Below, one piece after another: positions 37,002 through 45,322 of a stretch of 64,000 nucleotides of DNA. Position numbers and translations under genes: made by a program. The number at the start of each line of letters is the position of its first letter. Positions within the stretch are counted from its first letter, which is position 1. The notes under the pieces were generated by a model that was given only the letters and a program-made list of their open reading frames with translations, was not told the DNA's origin and searched no databases. The stretch is from Flavobacterium aquidurense (GTDB lineage Bacteria; Bacteroidota; Bacteroidia; Flavobacteriales; Flavobacteriaceae), in assembly GCA_900107365.1 (NCBI GenBank), contig FNPS01000002.1, forward strand, positions 62,001-126,000, read 5' to 3'.

Positions 37002-37847
37002 TTACGCACTAATTCGAATCGTCTTCCTAAACTCCGAAGGACTATTCCCTCTTTGCTTTTTAAAGAATTTATTAAAGTGACTTTCATCCGTAAAGCCAAA
37101 TTCATAAGCAATTTCATTAATTCGTTTATCACTAAATTGCAAACGATGTTCAATCAGTTTTGTTTTGTAATTACTAATATATTGTTGCATCGTTTCACTC
37201 GCATGTTTCTTAAAATAACGTCCTAAATAGGTATTCGAAATTCCAAAATACTCGCTTAACGATTCCGCTTTTATTTTCTCCGGATAATAAATATTATTCT
37301 GAATATATTGTAAAATATCCATCGCTTTTCCTTCCGTTCCAACATTCACCTGTTCAGGTAAATACTTCGCAATATTTCTGGCCACAATAATAATCAGTGT
37401 GTTAACCAATTGCTGAATCAATTCCTGATTGTAAACATCTTTATCCTGATGTTCCCGACAGATTGCTTCAATCATCACTTTTACCAAACATTTATCCGCA
37501 TCATTCTTCAAAATACAACCCGGCTGATGATTCGCATTCTGTAAGATATATTCTAAACGCTGAATATTTTCATTTTGCAGACTAGAGTTCTTCAAATAAA
37601 TATCATTAAATCTCAAAAAGAAAAACTTCGTTTCCATTTCAATCGTAAAATTATGACAATCTTCAGGCGTCAATAAAAACATATGTCCGGCATCGTATTC
37701 AAAAATATTTTTGTTGATGCATTGTGAACCAGTTCCTCCCAAAATATAAACCAATTCAAAGAAATTATGACGATCTCCAACATCCGGATATTCATCCAGA
37801 GTTTCAAAGGAAACGGTAAACGGCTCGTATAAATTTTCTTTTTTCAT
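37002..37847 (-). CDS. AraC family transcriptional regulator
   Basis: Protein of 281 residues. An N-terminal cupin-type sensor domain ('RHNFFELVYILGGTGSQCIN', 'YDAGHMFLLTPEDCHNF') is followed by a C-terminal double HTH, with 'ESLSEYFGISNTYLGRYFKK' as first and 'INEIAYEFGFTDESHFNKFF' as second helix-turn-helix. The ATG at 37847 is chosen over a longer frame. It is divergent from the aldo/keto reductase with 120 bases between, and a TAAATTTG -7 element lies at 37872-37879. It probably activates that reductase gene and the following enzymes. Confidence 0.92.
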   Translation of the reverse strand: MKKENLYEPFTVSFETLDEYPDVGDRHNFFELVYILGGTGSQCINKNIFEYDAGHMFLLTPEDCHNFTIEMETKFFFLRFNDIYLKNSSLQNENIQRLEYILQNANHQPGCILKNDADKCLVKVMIEAICREHQDKDVYNQELIQQLVNTLIIIVARNIAKYLPEQVNVGTEGKAMDILQYIQNNIYYPEKIKAESLSEYFGISNTYLGRYFKKHASETMQQYISNYKTKLIEHRLQFSDKRINEIAYEFGFTDESHFNKFFKKQRGNSPSEFRKTIRISA

Positions 37848-37967
37848 GAGGTAGTAAATTATTTGAAGTTGCAAATTTACATAAAAAAGACAAATATATA
37901 CAAGTTAAGACTCTTAAAAATGGTATAATTTTGCCAAGTGAAATTTAAGATTTAAAAATACAACATT

Positions 37968-38954
37968 ATGGAATATAGAAAATTAGGCAATACCGAACTT
38001 GAATTATCAACTATTACATACGGTGCATTTGCCATTGGCGGAAACATGTGGGGCGGAAATGAAAAAGCAGATTCAATCGCTTCCATTCAGGCATCAATCG
38101 ACCACGGCGTGACCACAATCGACACTGCTCCCTTTTACGGATTTGGCTTAAGCGAGGAAATGATTGGCGAAGCTATAAAATCTCACGATCGTTCAAAAGT
38201 TCAGTTATTGACCAAATTTGGTTTGGTTTGGGACGGAAGCAATAACAAAAAAGGCGATTTCTTTTTCGATGCCGACGACAACGGAAAAAAAATCCCAGTT
38301 TACAAATACGCTTCAAAAAGCAACATTATTAAAGAAGTCGAAGAAAGTTTAAAACGTCTTCAAACTGATTATATCGACTTATTGCAAATTCACTGGCCAG
38401 ACTCCACTACTCCAATTTCTGAGACCATGGAAGCTGTTGAAACTTTAATACGACAAGGAAAAATCAGAGCGTTTGGCGTAAGTAATTATAGTATTCAACA
38501 GATTCAGGAAGCACAAAAAATAGTTCAAGTTGCATCAAACCAAGTTCCGTTTAGCATGCTGAATCGCAAAATCGAAACCGATTTGATTCCGCTAACACTT
38601 GCAGAAAACATCGGAATTATTGCTTACAGTCCAATGGAAAGAGGTTTATTAACCGGGAAATATTTTACTGACAGCAAACTTAAAGACAATGATCACAGAA
38701 ATGGTTATTTCGGTCAATTTGATCTTCAAAAGGTAAAAACATTGGTCGAAGAATTAAGTTCATTGGCAAACGCAAAACACATTTCGATTTCACAATTGGT
38801 TTTACGCTGGACGACATTACAAAAAGGAATCACAATCGTTTTGGCCGGAGCAAGAAACGCAGAACAAGCGATTTCTAACGCAAAAGCAATGGATTTCGAT
38901 TTGTCAGTTTCAGAATTAGATTTCATTAATCAGGCTATTTCAAAAGTAAAATAA
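37968..38954 (+). CDS. Aldo/keto reductase
   Basis: NADPH-dependent TIM-barrel reductase of 328 residues. The catalytic Asp/Tyr pair is in 'TTIDTAPFYGFGLSEEMIGE', the Lys in 'QLLTKFGLVWDG', the His in 'LLQIHWPDSTTPI', and the cofactor loop at 'LAGARNAEQAISNAKAM'. It reduces aldehydes or ketones. A TAATTTTG -7 element lies at 37926-37933. The divergent AraC gene is the likely activator. Confidence 0.93.
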   Translation: MEYRKLGNTELELSTITYGAFAIGGNMWGGNEKADSIASIQASIDHGVTTIDTAPFYGFGLSEEMIGEAIKSHDRSKVQLLTKFGLVWDGSNNKKGDFFFDADDNGKKIPVYKYASKSNIIKEVEESLKRLQTDYIDLLQIHWPDSTTPISETMEAVETLIRQGKIRAFGVSNYSIQQIQEAQKIVQVASNQVPFSMLNRKIETDLIPLTLAENIGIIAYSPMERGLLTGKYFTDSKLKDNDHRNGYFGQFDLQKVKTLVEELSSLANAKHISISQLVLRWTTLQKGITIVLAGARNAEQAISNAKAMDFDLSVSELDFINQAISKVK

Positions 38955-38969
38955 TAGCATTCTTTAAAA

Positions 38970-39111
38970 TTTTAAACACATAGAAACATAGCCAATAGGA
39001 ATGTATAAAGGCGTTTCACTTAGCCTAAAAACACATAGCTATGTGTGAGAAACTAGTTTCTTTCCACATTCTTTTTTAGCCAAAGAAAACTATGTTTCTA
39101 TGTGTTTAAAA
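38970..39111. repeat. 142-bp intergenic palindromic element, copy A
   Basis: Outer arms TTTTAAACACATAGAAACAT (38970 on) and its complement ending at 39111 enclose two further perfect palindromes, ACACATAGCTATGTGT and GAAACTAGTTTC. A diverged copy of the same length and order is at 47852-47993. Non-coding. Confidence 0.85.
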
Positions 39112-39145
39112 TTATGCGCAATAAATAAAAATCAATAAAAATAAT

Positions 39146-39240
39146 TTGGGTGTGTCCCCGCAGAAAAAGCGGGGTCGGGCTATCCGTTGCAATCTTTTGT
39201 GCCGAACCCCGGCACAAAAGGATTTCCACTTCTATCCCTC
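39146..39240. repeat. GC-rich intergenic hairpin element
   Basis: CCCCGC-AGAAAAA-GCGGGG and TTTTGTGCCG-AACC-CCGGCACAAAA form two adjacent stems within otherwise AT-rich DNA, just ahead of the reductase gene at 39273. The open frame running through it is not coding: the downstream ATG at 39273 begins the conserved protein. Confidence 0.65.
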
Positions 39241-39272
39241 ACACTCACGAATTCATAAGAAGATTTAAAGAC

Positions 39273-39875
39273 ATGAAGAAAATATTTATCATCAACGGAA
39301 GTCAAAATTTCGCTCATTCAGGCGGAAAATTTAACCAAACCGTTACCGACTGGACAATCGAATACTTAACAAACAGCAAGCAATTCGAAATAAAAACAAC
39401 CGACATCAAACAAGGTTTTGATCTTGACGAAGAAGTCGAAAAATTCGTTTGGGCTGATGTTGTCGTTTATCATACACCTGTTTGGTGGTTTCAACTACCA
39501 AACCTTTTCAAAAAATACATTGACGATGTTTTCACAGCCGGACATAACAAAGGAATTTACAGAAGTGACGGAAGAACCAGAACCAATCCGGACATTAATT
39601 ACGGAACGGGAGGGCAACTACACGGACGCAAATACATGCTAACCACAAGTTGGAATGCACCTGCAACCGCATTCACCCTTCCAGGAGAATTTTTCGAAGA
39701 AACATCTGTAGATGATGGAGCTATGTTTGGTTTCCATAAAATGAATAAATTTGTAGGTATGGAAAAACTAGACAGTTTCCATTTTCACGACGTTGAAAAA
39801 GGTGCCACCGCCGAAAACATTGACATCTTTAAAGAAAATTACACCAACCACTTAGATAAAACTTTTAACTTTTAA
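39273..39875 (+). CDS. NAD(P)H-dependent oxidoreductase (MdaB-like flavoprotein)
   Basis: Flavodoxin-fold quinone reductase of 200 residues like MdaB. 'KKIFIINGSQNFAHSGGKFN' binds FMN/FAD phosphate, 'VVYHTPVWWFQLPNLFKKYI' is the isoalloxazine-binding loop, and 'YMLTTSWNAP' and 'FGFHKMNKF' are typical. The ATG at 39273 is the only start that fits the family. A putative antibiotic-biosynthesis-type monooxygenase follows 19 bases downstream, the usual MdaB-YgiN partnership in a quinone cycle. Confidence 0.9.
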   Translation: MKKIFIINGSQNFAHSGGKFNQTVTDWTIEYLTNSKQFEIKTTDIKQGFDLDEEVEKFVWADVVVYHTPVWWFQLPNLFKKYIDDVFTAGHNKGIYRSDGRTRTNPDINYGTGGQLHGRKYMLTTSWNAPATAFTLPGEFFEETSVDDGAMFGFHKMNKFVGMEKLDSFHFHDVEKGATAENIDIFKENYTNHLDKTFNF

Positions 39876-39894
39876 CCTTTAACTTTTCACGATT

Positions 39895-40173
39895 ATGATT
39901 TCAATTACAGCACTATTTAAAAGCAAAACAGAAAACATAGAACAATTACAAAGCATGTTAAATCATTTGGTCACCGAAACCAGAAAAGAAGCAGCTTGCG
40001 TACGTTATGATCTTCATCATTCTGAAAATGTTTTTATCATTTGGGAAGAATGGCAAGATCAGCCAGGACTTGATATCCATAACAATCAACCGTATTTACA
40101 GGATTTTATCAAGCAAAGCGAAGGTCTGGTTTCCTCTCCTATACAGGTTTATAAAACAACACAATTAGTATAA
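39895..40173 (+). CDS. YgiN-like quinol monooxygenase (ABM domain)
   Basis: Small ferredoxin-fold protein of 92 residues. It has the ABM pattern: 'MISITALFKSKTENIEQLQS', 'ACVRYDLHHSE', and 'IWEEWQDQPGLDIHNNQPYL'. Members oxidise quinols or stabilise them. Its place directly behind an MdaB-like reductase matches the E. coli mdaB-ygiN pair, where the two cycle menadione-like quinones. Confidence 0.85.
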   Translation: MISITALFKSKTENIEQLQSMLNHLVTETRKEAACVRYDLHHSENVFIIWEEWQDQPGLDIHNNQPYLQDFIKQSEGLVSSPIQVYKTTQLV

Positions 40174-40231
40174 AAAGTTACAATAATTAGGCATCAATAA
40201 ATTAACTTGCCTCATCTTTAATTAGTTGAAC

Positions 40232-40693
40232 ATGAGTAAATACCATCTTGCCGAAATTAATATTGCCAAAATGAAAGGAGTCACGATAAACGACCCGATC
40301 ATGAAAGAATTTGTAGACAATCTGGATCTTGTCAATGCTTTAGCCGAAAACAGCGAAGGTTTTGTCTGGAGATTGAAAGACGACAGTTATAATGCGACAA
40401 ACCTGAATCCGTATAATGACGAACAGATTATTGTAAATGTTTCGGTTTGGGAAAATATTGAAACGTTGGAGCATTATATGTACAAAACGTTTCACAGCGA
40501 GTTTTTAAGACGTCGTAAAGAATGGTTTTTAAAATTCGGAAAAGCAGCTACAGCAATGTGGTGGATTCCAAAGGGACATATTCCAACACTTGATGAAGCC
40601 GTAGAAAAATTAGATTACCTACAGCAAAACGGTCCTTCGCAATTGGTTTTTGATTTTAAAAATAAGTTTTCTGAGCTTAAAGAAACTGTATAG
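40232..40693 (+). CDS. DUF3291 domain protein
   Basis: Protein of 153 residues matching DUF3291, a dimeric ferredoxin-like fold: 'YHLAEINIAKMKGV', 'AENSEGFVWRL', 'NVSVWENIETLEHYMYKTFH' and 'AMWWIPKGHIPTLDEAVEKL'. It probably binds a small aromatic or oxidises it without a metal, like ABM proteins; the true role is unknown. It follows the monooxygenase gene and may belong to the same unit. The ATG at 40232 is preferred to an in-frame TTG two codons earlier. Confidence 0.85.
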   Translation: MSKYHLAEINIAKMKGVTINDPIMKEFVDNLDLVNALAENSEGFVWRLKDDSYNATNLNPYNDEQIIVNVSVWENIETLEHYMYKTFHSEFLRRRKEWFLKFGKAATAMWWIPKGHIPTLDEAVEKLDYLQQNGPSQLVFDFKNKFSELKETV

Positions 40694-40698
40694 TTTTC

Positions 40699-40771
40699 CG
40701 CCACGAATTCACGAATTTATTTTTTAAAATCTATGCGCAAAGCATTTAAATTAATTCGTGAATTCGTGGCG
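40699..40771. repeat. CGCCACGAATTC hairpin, copy 1
   Basis: Arms CGCCACGAATTCACGAATT and AATTCGTGAATTCGTGGCG (19 bp) enclose a variable AT-rich loop with ATCTATGCGC. T-runs and A-runs flank it, so it can serve as a bidirectional terminator for the convergent DUF3291 and methyltransferase genes. Copies occur at 42624 and 59624. Confidence 0.9.
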
Positions 40772-40778
40772 AAAAAAA

Positions 40779-41486
40779 CTACTTTATACCTCCAAAAGCA
40801 CCAAAACACATATTCTTGTGTAAAATTTCAACGCTTGTAAAACCAACTTTCTTCATCAAATCCAATTGATAATTCATCGATCTTGGTGTGTCTTCTTTCT
40901 CTACATAATCCAAAACTTTCTGACGGTATTCTGCGCCTCCAATTCCCTCTAAATAATCGCCATAACGTTGCCAGGTATATTCATTTAATAATTCCGTGTC
41001 TTGTGTAATCAAGTCCGAAATCATGAAACAGCCACCTGGTCTTAATAACTTAAATATTTTAGTAAAAGTCGTTTCCCAGTCCTGATCATCCCTTAAGTGA
41101 TGTAAAACTGCTCCTGCCAAAATAATATCAAAATGATTTTCTGGCAATTCGACTTCACGGATATCGCCTTGTTTGACTTCTACCTTACCATTTGTTTCCG
41201 CAGAAACTCTTTCAAAAGCTTTATCTAACATTGGCAAACTCAAATCGACTAAAGTGCAATTTAAATTGGGCAACTTAGATAACATTTTCAAAGTATAATT
41301 CCCGGCACCGCAGCCAATATCCAAAACATTTTGAGCATTCGGGACAATCCTTTTGGATGCTTCTGTAATTAATTCCAAAGAAATAGTAGCGTCAATTGTT
41401 GCCACTTGTCCCGTTTCTAAATTTGAAAATCGTTCGACATCATTATCAAAACGCTCTCTAATCTCTTCAATAGTTGATTTTTTCAT
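40779..41486 (-). CDS. Class I SAM-dependent methyltransferase
   Basis: Soluble methyltransferase of 235 residues with 'VLDIGCGAGNYTLKML' (motif I), 'TLVDLSLPMLDKAF' (acidic loop), 'VKQGDIREVELPENHFDIIL' (motifs II-III) and 'LRPGGCFMISDLIT'. A small molecule is the likely substrate. Divergent from a LysR regulator 260 bases away, with a long palindrome in between, so control by that regulator is possible but not shown. Confidence 0.85.
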   Translation of the reverse strand: MKKSTIEEIRERFDNDVERFSNLETGQVATIDATISLELITEASKRIVPNAQNVLDIGCGAGNYTLKMLSKLPNLNCTLVDLSLPMLDKAFERVSAETNGKVEVKQGDIREVELPENHFDIILAGAVLHHLRDDQDWETTFTKIFKLLRPGGCFMISDLITQDTELLNEYTWQRYGDYLEGIGGAEYRQKVLDYVEKEDTPRSMNYQLDLMKKVGFTSVEILHKNMCFGAFGGIK

Positions 41487-41515
41487 TTTTTATGTTTTTT
41501 AACTTTGAGTTTTAT

Positions 41516-41665
41516 TTTCACGCAGATTTTATACAGATTTAAGCAGATTAAAAAGGATTTTTTCTTTTAATCTTCATTTAGGATTCTAAATTAAATTTAA
41601 AAAATTCACGCATAAAAAAATATCTGCGCCAATCTGCTTAAATCCTTTTTAAAATCTGCGTGAAA
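41516..41665. repeat. Long imperfect inverted repeat between methyltransferase and lysR
   Basis: TTTCACGCAGATTTTA at 41516 pairs with the complement ending GATTTTAAAATCTGCG-like at 41665, and inner segments 'AAGCAGATTAAAAAGGATTT' pair with 'AATCTGCTTAAATCC'. It spans 150 bases of the 260-base divergent gap. The lysR promoter would lie to its right. Confidence 0.75.
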
Positions 41666-41746
41666 CAATTTTTTCTCAAAACTACTATTTTGATATATAC
41701 TTCAAAAATACTTATTTTGTTAATTATTAATACTTAATAGGTATTT

Positions 41747-42625
41747 ATGGAATTACGTCACTTGAAATATTTTCTGGCTGTGGCCGAAGAACTGAACTTT
41801 ACCAAGGCCTCAGAAAAACTATTTATTTCCCAGCCTCCATTGAGTCGTCAGATTATGGAATTGGAAGAAGAACTTCAGGCAAAGCTTTTTATCAGAAACA
41901 ACAAAAAAGTAGAACTTACCGAAGCTGGAAAATATTTCGAAAAAGAAGTCAAATCACTTTTTCAAGATCTGGAACGCATTTCCGTTAAAACAAAAAAGAT
42001 TGCCGAGAATGTTTCAGGCGAATTCAGAATCGCGTATATCAGTTCGATTTATTCGTCTGTTATTTCAGACTTGATCAAACACTTGAAAGAGCAATTCCCG
42101 TATGTGAATTTCAAGCTTTTTGAAGTTTCCACCAGTAAACAAATTTCAGCTTTGGAACAGGGAAAAATTGATTTAGGAATTATTCGGTCAACGATAAAAT
42201 CTCCAAAAATAAAAGCGCAATTGTGGTTTCAGGATGGATTTTCAGTAGTCTATAATAGGAGTTCGATTCAAATTAATTCAGAAGACGAGATTACGAATCT
42301 AAAAGACGAAACTTTTGTGTTTTTTAATAAAGATTACGCGCCACATTATTATGAAGTTTTATTAGAACTCTGCGCTTTCTACGGTTTTGAACCAAAAGTC
42401 GTTCACGAATCCAACAACATCAATTCAATTGTGCAATTGGTTAAAAATGGTTTGGGAATTTCGATTGTTCCCTCCAACATTGCGAAGAATAATCAGGATG
42501 CCGAAATCGGTTTTATACAATTGAAAAAAGTCAGTTTATTTACAGATGTTTCTTTAATAACTTCAAAAGAAGATGATTCTGAAATCACAAGATCTGCGGT
42601 GGATTTTTTATTGAAAAAAGAATAG
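41747..42625 (+). CDS. LysR family transcriptional regulator
   Basis: Regulator of 292 residues of the CynR/BenM-like branch. The N-terminal winged HTH 'MELRHLKYFLAVAEELNFTK' is followed by 'LFISQPPLSRQIMELEEEL' as recognition helix. A periplasmic-binding-like effector domain begins with 'SGEFRIAYISSIYSSVISDL'. The promoter region contains ATACTTATTTTG (41708-41719). The divergent methyltransferase is the likely target by position. Confidence 0.93.
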   Translation: MELRHLKYFLAVAEELNFTKASEKLFISQPPLSRQIMELEEELQAKLFIRNNKKVELTEAGKYFEKEVKSLFQDLERISVKTKKIAENVSGEFRIAYISSIYSSVISDLIKHLKEQFPYVNFKLFEVSTSKQISALEQGKIDLGIIRSTIKSPKIKAQLWFQDGFSVVYNRSSIQINSEDEITNLKDETFVFFNKDYAPHYYEVLLELCAFYGFEPKVVHESNNINSIVQLVKNGLGISIVPSNIAKNNQDAEIGFIQLKKVSLFTDVSLITSKEDDSEITRSAVDFLLKKE

Positions 42626-42697
42626 CCACGAATTCACGAATTTCTTTTTTAGCTTGCGCATAGATTTTAAAAAATAAAAATTCGTGAATTCGTGGCT
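42624..42697. repeat. GCCACGAATTC hairpin, copy 2
   Basis: AGCCACGAATTCACGAATTT pairs with AAATTCGTGAATTCGTGGCT around a loop with CTTGCGCATAGATTTT. It starts at the lysR stop codon, so the element abuts or includes the gene end. Confidence 0.88.
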
Positions 42698-42794
42698 AAA
42701 AAAACGTTACAATTTATCACAACTTGTTTTGCGCTTAAAAGATAACTTTTAAATACCTTAGCAAATTATAATTCTCGTTAAAAAATCAATAAAA

Positions 42795-44075
42795 ATGGCT
42801 GAGCAATCTTCAATTATATGCCCAAATTGCGGGACACCAATCGATGTTAATGATGTATTAAAACATCAGTTGGAAGACAGTATCCGTAAAGAATTTCAAC
42901 AAAAAGCCAATGCTCAATCCAGAGAATTGGAACTTAAAAATGAACAATTCGAAAAAGCCAAAGCCGACTTTGAAGCTAAAAAGAAGCAGGAAAATGAACT
43001 TTTCGCTGAACGCTTAGAACGCGAAAAAAAGACAGCCGAAAAAGAGATTACCGAAAAGCTAAAAACCAAACTCGAAGAAGAAAATAAAGATCGTTTGACC
43101 TTAATGGAAAAAGAACTTTCTGAGAAATCGGAGAAGCTTCGTGAAATGAATAAAATGACAGGCGAAATTGCAAAACTCCAACGTGAAAAACTGGAAATGA
43201 AAGAAGCGATCGAAGCCGAGGCTCAAAAACAACTGAACGCTACTTTGGTTTTAGAACGTGATAAAATCCGTAAACAGGAAGAAGAAAAAAATGAACTTAA
43301 GATAAAAGAATACCAGAAACAATCTGACGATCAGAAAAAGCTAATCGAAGAAATGAAACGCAAGCAGGAACAAGGTTCTATGCAGTTACAAGGCGAAGTA
43401 ATGGAATTAGCGATTGAAGAATGGCTGGCCAATAATTTTCCGTTAGACAGTATTGATGAAATTAAAAAAGGTGCCAACGGTGCCGATTGTCTTCAAATTG
43501 TAAACACACGCGAATTACAAAATTGCGGTTCAATTTACTACGAAAGCAAGCGTACCAAAGCTTTTCAACCTTCCTGGATTGAGAAATTCAAAAATGATAT
43601 TCGAACCAAAAGAGCCAATATTGGTGTTTTAGTAACCGAAGTCATGCCAGCCGGAATGGACCGAATGGGAATGCGTGATGGTATTTGGATTTGTACTTAT
43701 GAAGAATTTAAAGGTTTAAGTGCTGTTTTACGCCAGTCATTAATTCAGGTAAGTCAGGCAGTTCAGGCGCAGGAAAACAAAGGCGATAAAATGTCGATGT
43801 TGTATGACTTTTTAACTAGTAATGAATTCCGTTTGCAAATTGAAGGAATCGTAGAAGGTTTTACGCAAATGCAAGGCGATCTTGATGCCGAAAAAAGAGC
43901 GATGCAACGTATCTGGAAACAACGTGAAAAACAAATCGAAAAAGTGGTTCATAATACTTTAGGAATGTACGGATCGATTCGTGGTATTGCCGGAAATGCG
44001 GTTCAGACGGTTCGTGCTTTGGAATTGGATTTTATCGAAGGAGAGGAAGAAGATCCTAAGGAATTATTTGAATAA
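42795..44075 (+). CDS. DUF2130 domain protein
   Basis: Protein of 426 residues. A zinc-ribbon-like start 'IICPNCGTPIDVNDVLKHQL' is followed by a long charged coiled coil (residues about 30-200) and a C-terminal DUF2130 domain. In it 'LQGEVMELAIEEWLANNFP', 'IKKGANGADCLQ', 'YYESKRTKAFQPSWIEKFK' form a restriction-endonuclease-like core (Glu, Asp, Glu-x-Lys). Members are suspected nucleases or nucleic-acid-associated proteins; no function is established. Single gene, between two intergenic palindromes. Confidence 0.88.
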   Translation: MAEQSSIICPNCGTPIDVNDVLKHQLEDSIRKEFQQKANAQSRELELKNEQFEKAKADFEAKKKQENELFAERLEREKKTAEKEITEKLKTKLEEENKDRLTLMEKELSEKSEKLREMNKMTGEIAKLQREKLEMKEAIEAEAQKQLNATLVLERDKIRKQEEEKNELKIKEYQKQSDDQKKLIEEMKRKQEQGSMQLQGEVMELAIEEWLANNFPLDSIDEIKKGANGADCLQIVNTRELQNCGSIYYESKRTKAFQPSWIEKFKNDIRTKRANIGVLVTEVMPAGMDRMGMRDGIWICTYEEFKGLSAVLRQSLIQVSQAVQAQENKGDKMSMLYDFLTSNEFRLQIEGIVEGFTQMQGDLDAEKRAMQRIWKQREKQIEKVVHNTLGMYGSIRGIAGNAVQTVRALELDFIEGEEEDPKELFE

Positions 44076-44160
44076 CGATGCGAGTATAGAACGCGGATGA
44101 CGCGGATTCGCTAAAGCGAAGACGCGGATTTATACGGATTTTTATTTTTTTCGTCCCGTA

Positions 44161-44262
44161 TTGTCATTCCGAGGAACGAGGAATCCCCACAAGTAGCTCC
44201 GCACAGAAAGTTAAATCTTTGTCGAGCTACTTGTGGGGATTCCTCGTTCCTCGGAATGACAA
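44161..44262. repeat. Perfect 39-bp inverted repeat
   Basis: The 39 bases at 44161-44199 (starting TTGTCATTCCGAGGAACGAG) are exactly complementary to 44224-44262, with a 24-base loop. It is preceded by GC-richer phrases with GACGCGGATT at 44095-44135. It sits between the convergent DUF2130 and META genes. No gene lies within. Confidence 0.95.
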
Positions 44263-44288
44263 ACTATTCGATAACATCGAAATTAATA

Positions 44289-45062
44289 CTAATCAACCTT
44301 TCTAAATACCAACAATTTTCCTGAAGGATTTGAAAGCGTCAATCGGTTATCGCCAATTGAATAAGTGGTTGTACTTTGAAGTGCTTTGGTAAATTCGCCT
44401 TCTTTATTACCCGGCGCGCAGGCCATTAAAGTCGAAATTACTTTGGTAAATCTTAATAGGTCTTTTTCATAAAATATAGTTCCGGAAATTGAATTACAGC
44501 CTCCAAAACCCATAAAGGTATTTTCCTGTGCATGAATTTCTATTCTTGGTAATTCTTTTTGATAATCGGCTATGAAAACTTTATAACCGTTTAATTCTTC
44601 CAAAACCCAAATATCATGGAGGCGGTAATCGGTAATATATTTTCCGCAGCCTTCGACTTTTTTAGACTCAAGCTCTGAATTGTTTTTAATTTCAATTGAA
44701 ACTTTATAAGGCGAAATCGCGCCCGACATAGAATCCTGACAATCTACTTGCTGAATGGTAACTGTCGCTGTTGCCTGTTCATTGTTCAATTTATACATTT
44801 TAACATTGGCATCCATTGCTTTTATAGGTTCAACAGATGAAAAAATGATTTTCTCTTTTCCAGGAATCAGCGATGTAAAGATGGTTTGCTCCTTCCCTAG
44901 AGTTATTCCCCAGAAAGGTTCATTTCCGGTTGCTTTAAAATAGATGGTCATATCAGCTTCCTGAGAATTTGTTGCTGAAGCTGTTTCTTTTGAACCTGAT
45001 GTTGCTGATTTACAACTTACTATCAAAGAAGATAAAACCAAGAATACAAATATATTTTTCAT
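44289..45062 (-). CDS. META domain lipoprotein
   Basis: Predicted lipoprotein of 257 residues ('LSSLIVSC' lipobox). The N-terminal half resembles COG3650 ('FKATGNEPFWGITLGKEQTI', 'MSGAISPYKVSIEIKNN'), and the C-terminal half is a META/HslJ domain ('DIWVLEELNGYKV', 'MGFGGCNSISGTIFYEKD', 'ISTLMACAPGNKEGEFTKAL'). The fusion of these two domains is common in Gram-negative bacteria and is linked to envelope or heat-shock stress. Single-gene unit. Confidence 0.88.
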   Translation of the reverse strand: MKNIFVFLVLSSLIVSCKSATSGSKETASATNSQEADMTIYFKATGNEPFWGITLGKEQTIFTSLIPGKEKIIFSSVEPIKAMDANVKMYKLNNEQATATVTIQQVDCQDSMSGAISPYKVSIEIKNNSELESKKVEGCGKYITDYRLHDIWVLEELNGYKVFIADYQKELPRIEIHAQENTFMGFGGCNSISGTIFYEKDLLRFTKVISTLMACAPGNKEGEFTKALQSTTTYSIGDNRLTLSNPSGKLLVFRKVD

Positions 45063-45217
45063 GAGATTGCTATTTAAAATGAATTGAATTTACAACAATT
45101 TTTTGAAAAGCTTATTTAGAATCCTTTCAAATTTAAGAAAATCGGCACCAAAATCATAAATTTTACAATGCTGGGAAACCGTCTGAAATCCGCACTACTT
45201 AAGAGATTACGATAAAA

Positions 45218-45296
45218 TACGTATTTAATTTAGTTATTTTTCTAACAAAAAAGTAAACTAAGTACGTATTTTAATAAGTATAAATACTTATATTTG
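45218..45296 (+). promoter_or_regulatory. nirB promoter with three nitrate-regulon boxes
   Basis: AAATACGTATTT at 45216-45227, AGTACGTATT at 45261-45270 and ATAAGTATAAATACTTAT at 45274-45291. The last contains AAGTA-TAAA-TACTT (45276-45289), whose final T is the first T of the -7 element TATATTTG (45289-45296). nirB starts 27 bases further on. The same geometry occurs at the narK, DUF4202 and nitrate reductase promoters. Confidence 0.65.
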
Positions 45297-45322
45297 CGTA
45301 GTAATACTTAATTAAAGAAATC

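Noticed and set aside
39150..39272. Longer start for the MdaB-like reductase
   Set aside because: The extra residues come from a GC-rich hairpin element, and the flavodoxin fold begins exactly at the ATG at 39273.
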